Shown here: one piece after another, positions 16,464 through 25,469 of the stretch | Numbering within the stretch: position 1 is the stretch's first letter | How the letters are laid out: each line of letters opens with the position of its first letter | NCBI GenBank assembly: GCA_035502095.1 | Contig: DATJUX010000010.1 | Coordinates: 1 to 64,000, forward strand | Origin: JAKANT01 sp035502095 | GTDB taxonomy: Bacteria > Pseudomonadota > Gammaproteobacteria > Burkholderiales > Burkholderiaceae_F | Length of the DNA stretch: 64,000 nt | Direction: 5' to 3' | Translations under genes and position numbers: made by a program | The notes under the pieces: model-generated | Seen by the model: the letters and a program-made list of their open reading frames with translations, nothing else | Told to the model about the DNA's origin: nothing | Databases searched by the model: none

Positions 16464-17411
16464 TCAGCTCCCGATCCAGGTCCCGGTCTCGCCGCGCAGC
16501 GCACGCGCGATGCCGTCGGTGTTGGTGATGACGCCGCGCCCGGTCGGGCGCTTCTTGATGAATTTGAGCAGCGCTTCGATCTTCGGGCCCATGCTGCCCT
16601 CGCCGAAGTGACCTGCCGCCGCGAACGCTTCGGCCTGCGCCACCGTCAGCTTGTCGAGCCACTGCTGGTCGGGCTGCCCGAAGCGGATCGCCACGCGCTC
16701 CACGCCGGTCGGGATCATCAGCAGATCCGCCTGCATCTGTATCGCGAGCAGCGCCGCGGCCCGGTCCTTGTCGACCACGGCGTCGACCCCTTGCAGGCCG
16801 CCGTCGGCCATCTGCTCCACGGCAATGCCGCCGCCGCCGCACGCGATCACGAGGCATCCCTCGCGCGCCAGCCGCTCGATCAACGGCGCCTCGACGATGC
16901 GCACCGGTTGCGGCGACGCGATCGTTCGGCGCCAGCCGCGATTCGAATCCTGCATCACGGTCCAGCCCAGCGTTGTCGCAAAGTGGTGCGCGACCTCCTC
17001 CGTCATGAACGAGCCGATCGGTTTGTCGGGACGCGCGAAGGCGGGGTCGGTGCGATCCACGAGCGTCTGCGTGACCAGCGTGACCACCGGCATCTCGATG
17101 CCGCGCCTGCGCAAGGCGTTGCCGAACGCGTTCTGGAACATGAAGCCGATTGCCCCCTGCGTGTCGCCCACCGCATACGGAACGGGCACGGTGGGCACCT
17201 GGCCTTCTGCAATCTCGGAGCGACGCAGGACAAATCCGACCTGCGGCCCGTTGCCGTGCGTCAGCACGACATTCCAACCCGCCGCGATCATGTCGACCAC
17301 GCGTTCCGCGGTCGCGCTGACAGCGTCGTATTGGTCCTTGAGCGACGTGTGCGCGGCATCGCGGATCAACGCGTTGCCGCCCACCGCGACGACTGCGACC
17401 GGCTTGCTCAT
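16464..17411 (-). CDS. arcC: Carbamate kinase
   Basis: The 315-aa protein of the amino-acid-kinase family begins VVAVGGNALI and has LTHGNGPQVG, ACGGGGIAV, VDKDRAAALLA and HFGEGSMGPKIEA, all carbamate kinase hallmarks. It converts carbamoyl phosphate and ADP into ATP, ammonia and CO2. Position in an FdrA/DUF1116/DUF2877 operon makes it the equivalent of E. coli AllK (YbcF), working on carbamoyl phosphate released by oxamate carbamoyltransferase, rather than part of an arginine deiminase pathway. No arcA or arcB is present. The start ATG overlaps the preceding stop (ATGA). Confidence 0.93.
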   Translation of the reverse strand: MSKPVAVVAVGGNALIRDAAHTSLKDQYDAVSATAERVVDMIAAGWNVVLTHGNGPQVGFVLRRSEIAEGQVPTVPVPYAVGDTQGAIGFMFQNAFGNALRRRGIEMPVVTLVTQTLVDRTDPAFARPDKPIGSFMTEEVAHHFATTLGWTVMQDSNRGWRRTIASPQPVRIVEAPLIERLAREGCLVIACGGGGIAVEQMADGGLQGVDAVVDKDRAAALLAIQMQADLLMIPTGVERVAIRFGQPDQQWLDKLTVAQAEAFAAAGHFGEGSMGPKIEALLKFIKKRPTGRGVITNTDGIARALRGETGTWIGS

Positions 17412-18841
17412 CGTGCGCCTCCCGAACTACCGATCTGGCGCGCGAGCGCCTTCACGGCTGCGGTGAAGCAGGCCATGGGCGCAGTCGTGACCCCGGCGCC
17501 GATCTGGCCGACGCCGGCGACACGATGGGCGATGCCGCTGTTGATCACCGGCAGCACGCCGGTGTCGACCACCTTGCGCGCGTCGATACCCGCGGCCGCC
17601 GGGGCGAAATCGAGCGCCGGCAGGCTGAACGCCGGATTCGAGCCCAGCGTGATCGCACGCATGCGCAGGCTGTGATGCATCGCATCGGTCGGCGTGCCGC
17701 CGACGAACTTGACGATCGCCGGCGCCGCCGCCATCGCAAAGCCGCCGACTCCGGCCGTTTCCGTGATCGCCGAGTCACCGAGGTCGGCCGCGGCGTCAGC
17801 CATCGTGTACCCGGGAAAATACAGGCCGTCCACCGGATTGGCGGGAGCTTCGAACCATGCGTCGCCGGTGCCGGAAAGGCGCACGCCGAAATTGACGCCG
17901 TTGCGCGCCATCGCGACCGCCATCGAACTGCCGGGGACACCGGCCGCGGCGTCGAGCATCGCTTTGCATGCGGCCATCGAGAGGTTCAGGAAGAAGTGAT
18001 CGTTGCCGGCGATGAACCCGAGCGTCGCGATCGCCGCGTCGCGCGTGGTCTCGGCTTCGAAGATTCCCGGCGCCAGGCGCTTGAACAACAAGGCGGTCGC
18101 CGCCGCATTGCGGTTGTGCACCTCGTCGCCCATGTTGAGCGCCTGCGCCATCAGCGGCTTCAACTCGATCGGACCCGTGCGAGCCAGTGCGGCGCGCAGC
18201 GTGGGCGCGACCACGTTCGCCATCCAGCGCAGCCGCGTGAGGACTTCGGCATTGTTCGCGCCGAAGCGCAGCACTTTGCCGAGCCCCTCGTTCATGTTGC
18301 TGAAAGCGCGGTTTCCCGCCGTCTTGTTTTCAACCACGAACAGTGGCATCGACGGGCTGATGATGCCCGCCATCGGACCGACGGCGCCGTGGTGGTGACA
18401 GGGTTCGAACGCAATGGAGCCCGAGGTGGCCTGGCGTTGCGCCGCCTCGACGGAATCGGCCCAGCCTTCGAGCACGATCGCGCCGAGAATCGCTCCTTGC
18501 ACCGGCCCGCACATCGCAGCCCACTCGATCGGCGGCCCGGCGTGCAGGATGAGGCGCCGGTCCCTCGCCATCGCGGGGATCGCTTCGCGCGCGGTCGTGA
18601 CGCCGGTGAGAACCGGATTCGCCTCGAGGAAACGCGCGAACGCGGTCTTGTTCGCCTCCTCGATCGCCGGATGAGCGAGGGTTTCGGCCAGCGCCCACGC
18701 ACCGTCCCGATCGCCCTGGGCTGGCGGCTGCCACTCGAGTGAAACACACTTCCCGCCCGCGGCAACGACGTTGTCGCCGAAGCTGGCAAGGCCCACGTTG
18801 ATGACGGCCAGCGAATCCTTGAACAAGGCAGCTTTCGACAT
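17408..18841 (-). CDS. DUF1116 (YlbE/AllG-type) subunit of carbamoyltransferase complex
   Basis: The protein of about 477 aa belongs to the DUF1116 family: it opens SLAVINVGLASFGDNV and carries FEPCHHHGAVGPMAGIISPS and GNDHFFLNLSMAACK. Its E. coli relative YlbE has been renamed AllG, one of three subunits of oxamate carbamoyltransferase (AllFGH), which splits oxalurate phosphorolytically to oxamate and carbamoyl phosphate. Here fdrA precedes it and carbamate kinase follows, both overlapping. Start: ATG 18841 with GAGGGTGAG upstream; a GTG at 18850 overlapping the FdrA stop is the alternative. The function assignment rests on gene order and family. Confidence 0.85.
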   Translation of the reverse strand: MSKAALFKDSLAVINVGLASFGDNVVAAGGKCVSLEWQPPAQGDRDGAWALAETLAHPAIEEANKTAFARFLEANPVLTGVTTAREAIPAMARDRRLILHAGPPIEWAAMCGPVQGAILGAIVLEGWADSVEAAQRQATSGSIAFEPCHHHGAVGPMAGIISPSMPLFVVENKTAGNRAFSNMNEGLGKVLRFGANNAEVLTRLRWMANVVAPTLRAALARTGPIELKPLMAQALNMGDEVHNRNAAATALLFKRLAPGIFEAETTRDAAIATLGFIAGNDHFFLNLSMAACKAMLDAAAGVPGSSMAVAMARNGVNFGVRLSGTGDAWFEAPANPVDGLYFPGYTMADAAADLGDSAITETAGVGGFAMAAAPAIVKFVGGTPTDAMHHSLRMRAITLGSNPAFSLPALDFAPAAAGIDARKVVDTGVLPVINSGIAHRVAGVGQIGAGVTTAPMACFTAAVKALARQIGSSGGAR

Positions 18842-18846
18842 TTTGC

Positions 18847-20412
18847 TCACCCTCGCCGTGCTGCAAGATGCGCGGCCAGCAGCGCCGCTTCGACGTTGCT
18901 TGCGGCGAGCCTCGCGCCGACTGCGCTCAGTTGTGCCATCTGCTGCGACCGGTTCTGCGGGTCGCCGTCGGTGCCGCAGACGTGCCCGATCAGCGCGAGC
19001 GGACGCCCCTCTTTGCGCGCCTGCGCGGACGCCGCCTGCAGCGCCTGCGCGAGTTCACGCGCCGGATCTTCGTGCGAGCCGTACCCGAGCACCACGTCGA
19101 ACAGGATCGCCGCCGTGGACGGATCGCTGCCCTGCGCGCGGATCGCCTCGTTGCGCAGCGACGGATCGATCATCGGATGCGGGCGGCCGCGCGTGTAGTC
19201 GTCGTCGCCGAGATCAAGGAACACGTTGCCCTCGAAGCGACCGTCGAACTTGCCCGCGTCGTGTGCCGGCGCGTTCGAGCGGCACGGCAACCCGCGCTCG
19301 AGGAAGACCAGCTGCGCCTCGTAGCAGAACGTGCCGCCCGTGAACAACGCGCGCACCGCACGTTGCGTCGGCGCCATGCCTTTCGCGAGTTGTTCGACCG
19401 CGGCGACCTCGTTCGCCGGCGCCACGGGCGCCGCGGTCGAAGGCGCCTTCCCCTGCGCAAGCGCGACCGCCATGTCGCCGGCATGCCGCAACGACAACGC
19501 TGCATGCAGGCCCGCCTGCCGGATCTCGTCCGGCGGTGCGCCGAGAAAATGCACGACCACCGGCTTGCCGGATGCCGCCGCGACACGCAGGATCTCGCGC
19601 GCGATCGCTGGCGCGGGCGGCTTGGAAATCAGCACGATCACGCGCGTCGCGGGATCGTCGGCCAGGAAGCGCAGGCCCTGCAGCATCGTGACGCCACCGA
19701 TCTCCTCCTTGAGATCACGCCCGCCCGTGCCGAGCGCTTGCGAAACACCACCGCCGAGGTTGTGAATCCGACAGGTGACTTCCTGCAGGCCGGTACCCGA
19801 CGCGCCGACAAGACCGATGTCGCCGCGTCGGACGACGTTCGCAAACCCCAGCGGCACGCCGTTGACGATGGCCGTCCCGCAATCTGGACCCATCACCAGC
19901 AGGCCCTTGGCTCGTGCGCGTTCCTTGATCGCTCGTTCCTCGGCAATCGGCACGTTGTCCGAGAACAGCATCACGTGCAGGCCGAGCGACAACGCCTTCA
20001 GCGCCTCGGCTGCGGCGTAGTCGCCCGGCACCGAAATCAGCGCGAGGTCCGCCTCGGGTTCTTTCTCCAGGCCCGCGGCCAGGCTCGTCAGCGGCGGCGC
20101 GAACGCCGCCGCGCCCTCGCCACCGCCCGCGGCCGCTGCATGCAACATTGCATCGGCCGCTTCGAGTGCGGCGTCACAGGCCTCGCTCTCGCCGCGCACG
20201 ACGACCAGCAGATCCGACGGCGCGACCTTGATGTCCACGGACAGGCCCGCATCGCCGAGTTGCGCCAGGTTTGCCGGCGTGCCCATCACGCAGGAGGCCT
20301 GTTCGATGCCCTCGCGCTCGCGCAGCTTGGCCGCGATCTGCATCAGTGACACGGAATCCTTGTACAGATTCGCGAACACCGAGCTGCGAATGGTTGACGA
20401 TGCAGTGTTCAT
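18847..20412 (-). CDS. fdrA: FdrA-type acyl-CoA synthetase-like protein (AllF)
   Basis: The 521-aa protein resembles the alpha-subunit half of succinyl-CoA synthetase-like enzymes. A Rossmann-like N-terminal part is followed by MGPDCGTAIVNGVPLGFAN, DIGLVGASGTGLQEVT and SQALGTGGRDL. It opens with the FdrA motif NLYKDSVSLMQIAAKL. E. coli FdrA is AllF of the oxamate carbamoyltransferase complex. It lies 13 bp after the DUF2877 gene and overlaps the DUF1116 gene, keeping all three subunits together. No strong Shine-Dalgarno precedes ATG 20412, so translational coupling to the upstream gene is likely. Confidence 0.88.
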   Translation of the reverse strand: MNTASSTIRSSVFANLYKDSVSLMQIAAKLREREGIEQASCVMGTPANLAQLGDAGLSVDIKVAPSDLLVVVRGESEACDAALEAADAMLHAAAAGGGEGAAAFAPPLTSLAAGLEKEPEADLALISVPGDYAAAEALKALSLGLHVMLFSDNVPIAEERAIKERARAKGLLVMGPDCGTAIVNGVPLGFANVVRRGDIGLVGASGTGLQEVTCRIHNLGGGVSQALGTGGRDLKEEIGGVTMLQGLRFLADDPATRVIVLISKPPAPAIAREILRVAAASGKPVVVHFLGAPPDEIRQAGLHAALSLRHAGDMAVALAQGKAPSTAAPVAPANEVAAVEQLAKGMAPTQRAVRALFTGGTFCYEAQLVFLERGLPCRSNAPAHDAGKFDGRFEGNVFLDLGDDDYTRGRPHPMIDPSLRNEAIRAQGSDPSTAAILFDVVLGYGSHEDPARELAQALQAASAQARKEGRPLALIGHVCGTDGDPQNRSQQMAQLSAVGARLAASNVEAALLAAHLAARRG

Positions 20413-20425
20413 CGTGCTTGTCCCT

Positions 20426-21337
20426 TCAGTGTTCGATGACGGTTGCTCCTGGGAGCCACGCCTCGATCGTGTGCAGCAGCCCGCTCAGCATATCCGCGCC
20501 GGACGTCGCGCCAAGACCCAGCGCGGCATCGACGGCGTCGAGCAAGCGAGCGCGGTCGGTCGCGCAGAGAACCGCTTCGCGCACATCGACCAGCACTTCG
20601 AGGTAATGCCCCGCCGCGGCGAGGCAAAGGTAATGCGCGGCGATCGGCGTCGTTCGCGTCGCGAGCCGCCGCACGGCCGCGCGGAGGAGATCGCGATACG
20701 TGCGCCGCGCAGGGTCGTTCGCGAACGTATCGAGCGCTGCGAGCAAACCCACCAGGAAGTCGTCGCCGGCCGGAGTCAGGCCCTGGCCAAGGCCGACGAG
20801 GTGCCCGACTGCTCGCAACGCTGCCTTGCCGTCGAGCCGGCGCGTCGCGTGCACCAGTGCGTCGACGACCGGCGCGCACCGATCGTCGAGGACGCCGGGG
20901 CGCTGCTGCCGGCCAAACGCCAGCCGCTCGAAGGCGACCGCGAGGTTCGCTTCGATCTGCATCGGCATCGTGTGAGTCCGCGGCGCCGGCGGCGACCAGA
21001 TGTCGGCAGCGTCGAATCGCAGGGCCACGCGCGCCGTGCGCAGGGTCATCGCAAGCCAGGAAAGAACCTCGCCGACCGTAAACAGGCTCTCCAGGCGCCG
21101 AGGCGGACTGCGGCGCAGCGACAGCAGGGTCGGTCCGCGTCCCGAGCGCGGAGCAACCAGCGTCACCAGACCGTCATCGCAGCTGAAGTTGCAGGCATTC
21201 GCAAACACGCTGTGCACGCGCCAGGCGTTGCGCGACTTCGGCACCAGGTACCCGACGACCCCGACCTCCAACTCCGCGGTCGGCGGTGCCGCTTCGGGTC
21301 GATGCGCTGCCTGCGTCGGCTGGGAATGCATCTGCAT
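20426..21337 (-). CDS. DUF2877 (YlbF/AllH-type) protein
   Basis: The 303-aa protein carries the DUF2877 signature GLGQGLTPAGDDFLVGLLAAL near residue 195 and the N-terminal VHSVFANACNFSCDDGLV segment. It corresponds to E. coli YlbF (AllH), the third oxamate carbamoyltransferase subunit. It is the first gene of the six-gene minus-strand operon, so the 129 bp between 21337 and the divergent exporter gene at 21467 should hold the operon promoter. ATG 21337 or ATG 21331 can start it. No sequence-specific regulator gene is adjacent. Confidence 0.86.
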   Translation of the reverse strand: MQMHSQPTQAAHRPEAAPPTAELEVGVVGYLVPKSRNAWRVHSVFANACNFSCDDGLVTLVAPRSGRGPTLLSLRRSPPRRLESLFTVGEVLSWLAMTLRTARVALRFDAADIWSPPAPRTHTMPMQIEANLAVAFERLAFGRQQRPGVLDDRCAPVVDALVHATRRLDGKAALRAVGHLVGLGQGLTPAGDDFLVGLLAALDTFANDPARRTYRDLLRAAVRRLATRTTPIAAHYLCLAAAGHYLEVLVDVREAVLCATDRARLLDAVDAALGLGATSGADMLSGLLHTIEAWLPGATVIEH

Positions 21338-21466
21338 GCGTAAATTGCCCCGTTAGCAGCCGACTCAGGAGAGGAACGTCAACAGTATCACGCAGGACTG
21401 CCGTTCACCCGACTCTCGATAAGATGCGCCGCTCGCGACGCACCTGCAACAAACGAACACCACACG

Positions 21467-23251
21467 ATGAGCAACGTCACCCCGGCAGCCAAATCCGTGC
21501 GACCGTTGCGCGCGCTGCTGCCGTTTCTTCAGCCGTATCGGCGTCAGATCATTCTCGCGACGATCTTCCTGCTCGGCGCCGCGGCCTCGACCCTCGTGAC
21601 CCCGTTCGCAGTCAAGATGCTGGTCGACGGCGGCTTGATGAGCCGGGCCAGCCTCGCGACCGTGGAGCGGTTGACTCTGGTCCGGGAGTACTTCGGCCTG
21701 CTGTTCCTGGTTGCGGTCTCGCTCGGCATCTTCACCGCCGCGCGCTTCTTCATGGTGAGCTGGATCGGCGAGCGCGTGACCGCCGATTTGCGCCGCACCG
21801 TCTACACGCACGTGCTCTCGCAGAGCCCGCAGTTCTTCGAGACGCTGAAGACGGGCGAAGTGCTGTCGCGGCTGACCACCGACACCACGGTGATCCAGAA
21901 CGTCGTCGGTTCGAGCATCTCGATGGGCTTGCGCAACACGGTGATCGGCCTGGGCGCCGTCGGCATGTTGGTGGCAACGACGCCGCGCCTGATGCTGACC
22001 GTCATCGTCATCGTCTTGCTGGTCGTCGCGCCGGCGGTCTTGATCGGGCGGCGCGTGCGCCGCCTCTCGCGCGCCAGCCAGGACCGCATCGCCGACACCA
22101 GCGGCATCGCAGCCGAGGTGCTGAACGCGATCCCGGTCGTGCAGAGCTTCACGCAGGAAAACGCGGAAGCAGGTCGCTTCTCGAGCGCGAACGAAAACGC
22201 GTTCGCGACCTCGATCCGCCGCACCCGCACGCGCGCGGCGTTGACCGCGTTCGTGATCATCGGGGTTTTCGGTTCTCTGCTCTATGGCCTGTACGGCGGC
22301 GTGCAAGCCGTGTTCGCGGGCCGCCTGTCACCGGGCGACCTGTCGCAGACCGCGCTTTACGTCGCACTCATAGCCGGGAGCGTCGCGGTGCTGGCCGAGG
22401 TGTGGGGCGACTTGCTGCGCGCTGCGGGCGCGACCGAGCGCTTGATGGAACTGCTCGCGACGCGCAGCCACATCGTCGACCCGGACCGGCCGCGCGAGCT
22501 GCCGGAAGTGCAAGGCGGCGTGCGCGTCGAGTTCGATAACGTGCGTTTCGCGTATCCGTCGCGCCCGGGCCACCCGGTGCTGCACGACCTGAGCCTCCGG
22601 ATCGAGGCGGGTCAGACCGTCGCGCTGGTCGGTCCCTCCGGCGCCGGCAAGACGACCGTCTTCCAGCTCCTGCAGCGTTTCTACGACATCGAAACCGGCG
22701 CGATCGCGATCGATGGCATCGACGTGCGCGAATTACGTCTCGCTGACCTGCGCGCCCGCATCGCCGTGGTCCCGCAGGAGCCGGTGATCTTCTCCGGCAC
22801 GATCCTCGAAAACATCCGCTACGGCCGCACCGACGCGACCGAGGACGAGGCCAGGGTGGCGGCGCGCGCGGCTTTCGTCGAGGAGTTCGCGCAGCGACTG
22901 CCGGACGGCTATGCAACGTTCGTAGGCGAACGCGGCGTACGCCTGTCGGGAGGGCAACGGCAGCGGATCGCGATTGCCCGCGCGATGGTCAAGGATGCGC
23001 CGCTGCTGCTGCTCGACGAAGCGACCAGCAGCCTCGATGCGGAAAGCGAACGCGCGGTGCAGGCGGCGCTGCGCACCGCGATGCGCAATCGGACGACCAT
23101 CGTGGTCGCGCATCGGCTGGCCACCGTCCAGGCCGCGGCGTGCATCTTCGTGGTCGAGCACGGCCGCCTGGTCGACGCCGGAACGCACGCCGAACTGATC
23201 GCGCGCGGCGGGTTGTACGCGCGGCTCGCCGCGCTGCAGTTCGCCCTGTGA
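21467..23251 (+). CDS. MsbA-like ABC exporter (fused permease-ATPase)
   Basis: The 594-aa half-transporter has six spans in residues 25-315, the coupling region TAEVLNAIPVVQSF-type, and a nucleotide-binding domain with Walker A GPSGAGKTT, signature LSGGQRQR, Walker B LLLLDEATSSLD and switch His in VAHRLATV. It works as a homodimer exporting lipids, drugs or peptides; the family alone does not give the substrate. The thyA gene follows after 19 bp on the same strand, so the three genes to folA may be co-transcribed. Confidence 0.9.
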   Translation: MSNVTPAAKSVRPLRALLPFLQPYRRQIILATIFLLGAAASTLVTPFAVKMLVDGGLMSRASLATVERLTLVREYFGLLFLVAVSLGIFTAARFFMVSWIGERVTADLRRTVYTHVLSQSPQFFETLKTGEVLSRLTTDTTVIQNVVGSSISMGLRNTVIGLGAVGMLVATTPRLMLTVIVIVLLVVAPAVLIGRRVRRLSRASQDRIADTSGIAAEVLNAIPVVQSFTQENAEAGRFSSANENAFATSIRRTRTRAALTAFVIIGVFGSLLYGLYGGVQAVFAGRLSPGDLSQTALYVALIAGSVAVLAEVWGDLLRAAGATERLMELLATRSHIVDPDRPRELPEVQGGVRVEFDNVRFAYPSRPGHPVLHDLSLRIEAGQTVALVGPSGAGKTTVFQLLQRFYDIETGAIAIDGIDVRELRLADLRARIAVVPQEPVIFSGTILENIRYGRTDATEDEARVAARAAFVEEFAQRLPDGYATFVGERGVRLSGGQRQRIAIARAMVKDAPLLLLDEATSSLDAESERAVQAALRTAMRNRTTIVVAHRLATVQAAACIFVVEHGRLVDAGTHAELIARGGLYARLAALQFAL

Positions 23252-23270
23252 GTGTCGCTAATATTCAGCG

Positions 23271-24065
23271 ATGCACGCCTACGAAACCTTCATGCGCCAT
23301 GTGTTCGAGCACGGCACCCCAAAGACCGATCGCACTGGAACCGGCACCGTGTCCGTGTTCGGCTACCAGATGCGCTTTCCCCTGGCGGAGGGTTTTCCGC
23401 TCGTCACGACCAAGAAGCTGCACCTGCGCTCGATCATCATCGAGTTGCTGTGGTTCCTGCGCGGGGACTCGAACGCGCGGTTCCTGCGCGAAAACGGGGT
23501 CACGATCTGGGACGAGTGGGCACGCGCCGACGGCGAGCTGGGACCCGTGTACGGCGTGCAATGGCGTTCGTGGCCGGCACCCGACGGCAGCCACATCGAC
23601 CAGATGACGCAGGTGCTGCAGCAGATCCGCTCCAATCCGGATTCGCGCCGCCTGATCGTCTCGGCCTGGAACGTGAGCGACATTCCGAAAATGGCACTGC
23701 CCCCATGCCATCTGCTGTTCCAGTTCTACGTCGCCGACGGCAGGCTCTCGTGCCAGCTCTACCAGCGCAGCTGCGACATCTTCCTGGGAGTGCCGTTCAA
23801 CATCGCGTCCTACGCGCTGCTCACGCACATGGTGGCGCAGCAGTGCGATCTCGCGCCGGGCGATTTCGTCTGGACTGGCGGCGATTGCCACATCTACAGC
23901 AATCACTTGGACCAGGTACGCGAGCAACTCTCGCGCACTCCCCGCCCGCTGCCGCGCCTCGAGATCAAGCGCCGGCCGCCCAGCCTGTACGACTACGTCT
24001 ACGAAGACTTCGAGGTGCTCGGTTACGACCCGCATCCGCACATCAAGGCACCCGTCGCCGTCTGA
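23271..24065 (+). CDS. thyA: Thymidylate synthase
   Basis: ThyA methylates dUMP with methylene-tetrahydrofolate, giving dTMP and dihydrofolate. The 264-aa length equals the E. coli enzyme. The catalytic Cys lies in LPPCHLLFQFYV (about residue 146), with the phosphate-binding RRLIVSAWN before it and YQRSCDIFLGVPFN after it. The adjacent folA gene regenerates the folate. This folate-based synthesis is separate from the H4MPT pathway further right. Confidence 0.97.
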   Translation: MHAYETFMRHVFEHGTPKTDRTGTGTVSVFGYQMRFPLAEGFPLVTTKKLHLRSIIIELLWFLRGDSNARFLRENGVTIWDEWARADGELGPVYGVQWRSWPAPDGSHIDQMTQVLQQIRSNPDSRRLIVSAWNVSDIPKMALPPCHLLFQFYVADGRLSCQLYQRSCDIFLGVPFNIASYALLTHMVAQQCDLAPGDFVWTGGDCHIYSNHLDQVREQLSRTPRPLPRLEIKRRPPSLYDYVYEDFEVLGYDPHPHIKAPVAV

Positions 24066-24095
24066 GCGCGGTTGCCGCGCCATCCCCGCCGACCT

Positions 24096-24602
24096 ATGAC
24101 CGCGAGCCCCCGGCTGACGCTGATCGTCGCGCGCGCGCGCAACGGCGCGATCGGCCGCGCCGGCACGTTGCCCTGGCGCCTGCCGGAGGACCTGGCACAT
24201 TTCAAGCGCACGACGATGGGCCATCCGATCATCATGGGGCGACGCACGTGGACCTCCATCGGGCGCGCGTTGCCGGGACGGCGCAGCATCGTCGTCTCGC
24301 GCAACGCGGCTTTCCACGCCTCCGGCGCCGAGGTCGTTGCGAGCCTGGATGCCGCGCTCGAACTGACCGGCGGCATGCCCGAAGTCTTCGTGATCGGCGG
24401 AGCAGAGTTGTTCAGGGACGCCGCGCCGCGCGCACAGCGCATGATCGTCACGCAGATCGACGCGGATTTCGACGGCGACACGTTCTTTCCGCAGCCCGAC
24501 CCGGGGGAATGGGCGGTCGTCGATCGCGAACCGCACGCGCCCACGGCAGCTCGGCCCTTCGCCCTCGAATTCATCACGTACGATCGCCGCCCGAAAACCT
24601 GA
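24096..24602 (+). CDS. folA: Dihydrofolate reductase
   Basis: The 168-aa protein reduces dihydrofolate to tetrahydrofolate with NADPH. It shows the family's LPWRLPEDLAHFKRTTMG, the NADPH-binding MGRRTWTSIGRALPGR and VIGGAELF. The start ATG 24096 gives the usual short N-terminus (MTASPRLTLIVARA). It follows thyA by 30 bp; the pair is a common bacterial arrangement because ThyA consumes reduced folate. Confidence 0.96.
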   Translation: MTASPRLTLIVARARNGAIGRAGTLPWRLPEDLAHFKRTTMGHPIIMGRRTWTSIGRALPGRRSIVVSRNAAFHASGAEVVASLDAALELTGGMPEVFVIGGAELFRDAAPRAQRMIVTQIDADFDGDTFFPQPDPGEWAVVDREPHAPTAARPFALEFITYDRRPKT

Positions 24603-24639
24603 CGCGGCTTTGAATTTTCTCCAGGGAGGAGGTAACAGG

Positions 24640-25221
24640 ATGGCGCACGATCATTTCCACGTTCACGGTCCGCACGACCACCAGCTCGAGCACGCCGCCG
24701 AGCACGGCGCCGGCGACCGGTTCTCCGGCCGTATCGCGGTGCTGACGGCGATCCTCGCTACGGGCGGCGCGTTGATGTCCTACCAGGGCGGCGCAAGCCA
24801 GGCCAATGCGACCATTTACAAGAACAACGCGGCGATCAAGAAGACCGAAGCCTCGGACCAGTGGAACTATTACCAGGCAAAGAGCAACAAGCAGAACCTG
24901 TCGGAGCTCGGCCTGACGCTCACCAACGCACCAGACAAGCAGGACTTCTATCGCCAGGAGGTCGCGCGGTACAGGAAGGAGAAGGACGAGATCAAGGCCG
25001 CCGCGGACAAGCTCGAGGCCGAGGCCAAGAATTGGGACGAGCAGAGCGAGGCGCAATTGCACGTCCACCACCGGTGGGCCCAGGCAACCACCGCCCTGCA
25101 GATCTCCATCGCCTTGTCCGCGATCGCCCTGCTCACGCGGCGGGAATGGCTGGTCTGGGGTGTGTACGGCGTGGCCACGCTCGGCGTCGCGCTGGGCGGC
25201 CTGGCCATCGCGCACGTCTGA
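24640..25221 (+). CDS. DUF4337 membrane protein
   Basis: The 193-aa protein begins with a His-rich cytoplasmic stretch (HDHFHVHGPHDHQLEHAAEH). It has one span near residues 38-55 and two more at the C-terminus (about 145-190), with a Lys/Glu-rich likely coiled-coil between (about 60-135). This matches DUF4337; the function is unknown. The His-rich start could bind metal, which is speculation. Start choice is firm: GGAGGAGGT sits 7 bp before ATG 24640. Confidence 0.85.
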   Translation: MAHDHFHVHGPHDHQLEHAAEHGAGDRFSGRIAVLTAILATGGALMSYQGGASQANATIYKNNAAIKKTEASDQWNYYQAKSNKQNLSELGLTLTNAPDKQDFYRQEVARYRKEKDEIKAAADKLEAEAKNWDEQSEAQLHVHHRWAQATTALQISIALSAIALLTRREWLVWGVYGVATLGVALGGLAIAHV

Positions 25222-25410
25222 TCGTCCCTGGGGCGCGGGAAAGAAGCCGCGCTCCGGCTGCCCCGTTGCAGGGCTTCGAACCGACCTGCGTCGCCATCTG
25301 GCGTCGAAACCGGACAGGGCGTGAAAATTCTTGAACCGTCCGGGCCGTACCGGCAACTCAGCCCCGAATCCTGATCCACGTGCCTCCCGTCCGGTGAAGC
25401 ACGGGTTTTC

Positions 25411-25439
25411 TGGCCAGTCGCAAGGGTGGGCTCTATATT
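25411..25439 (+). promoter_or_regulatory. Predicted promoter of the ECF sigma operon
   Basis: TGGCCA (25411-25416), a 17-bp spacer and TATATT (25434-25439) give a plausible sigma-70-type promoter about 30 bp before the sigma gene ATG. Further upstream, near 25331, TTGAACCGT resembles the GAAC -35 core seen at ECF-dependent promoters, so autoregulation is possible but unproven. Confidence 0.4.
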
Positions 25440-25469
25440 TTGTCCGTCCCCGATACACGCGAAGAGGTC

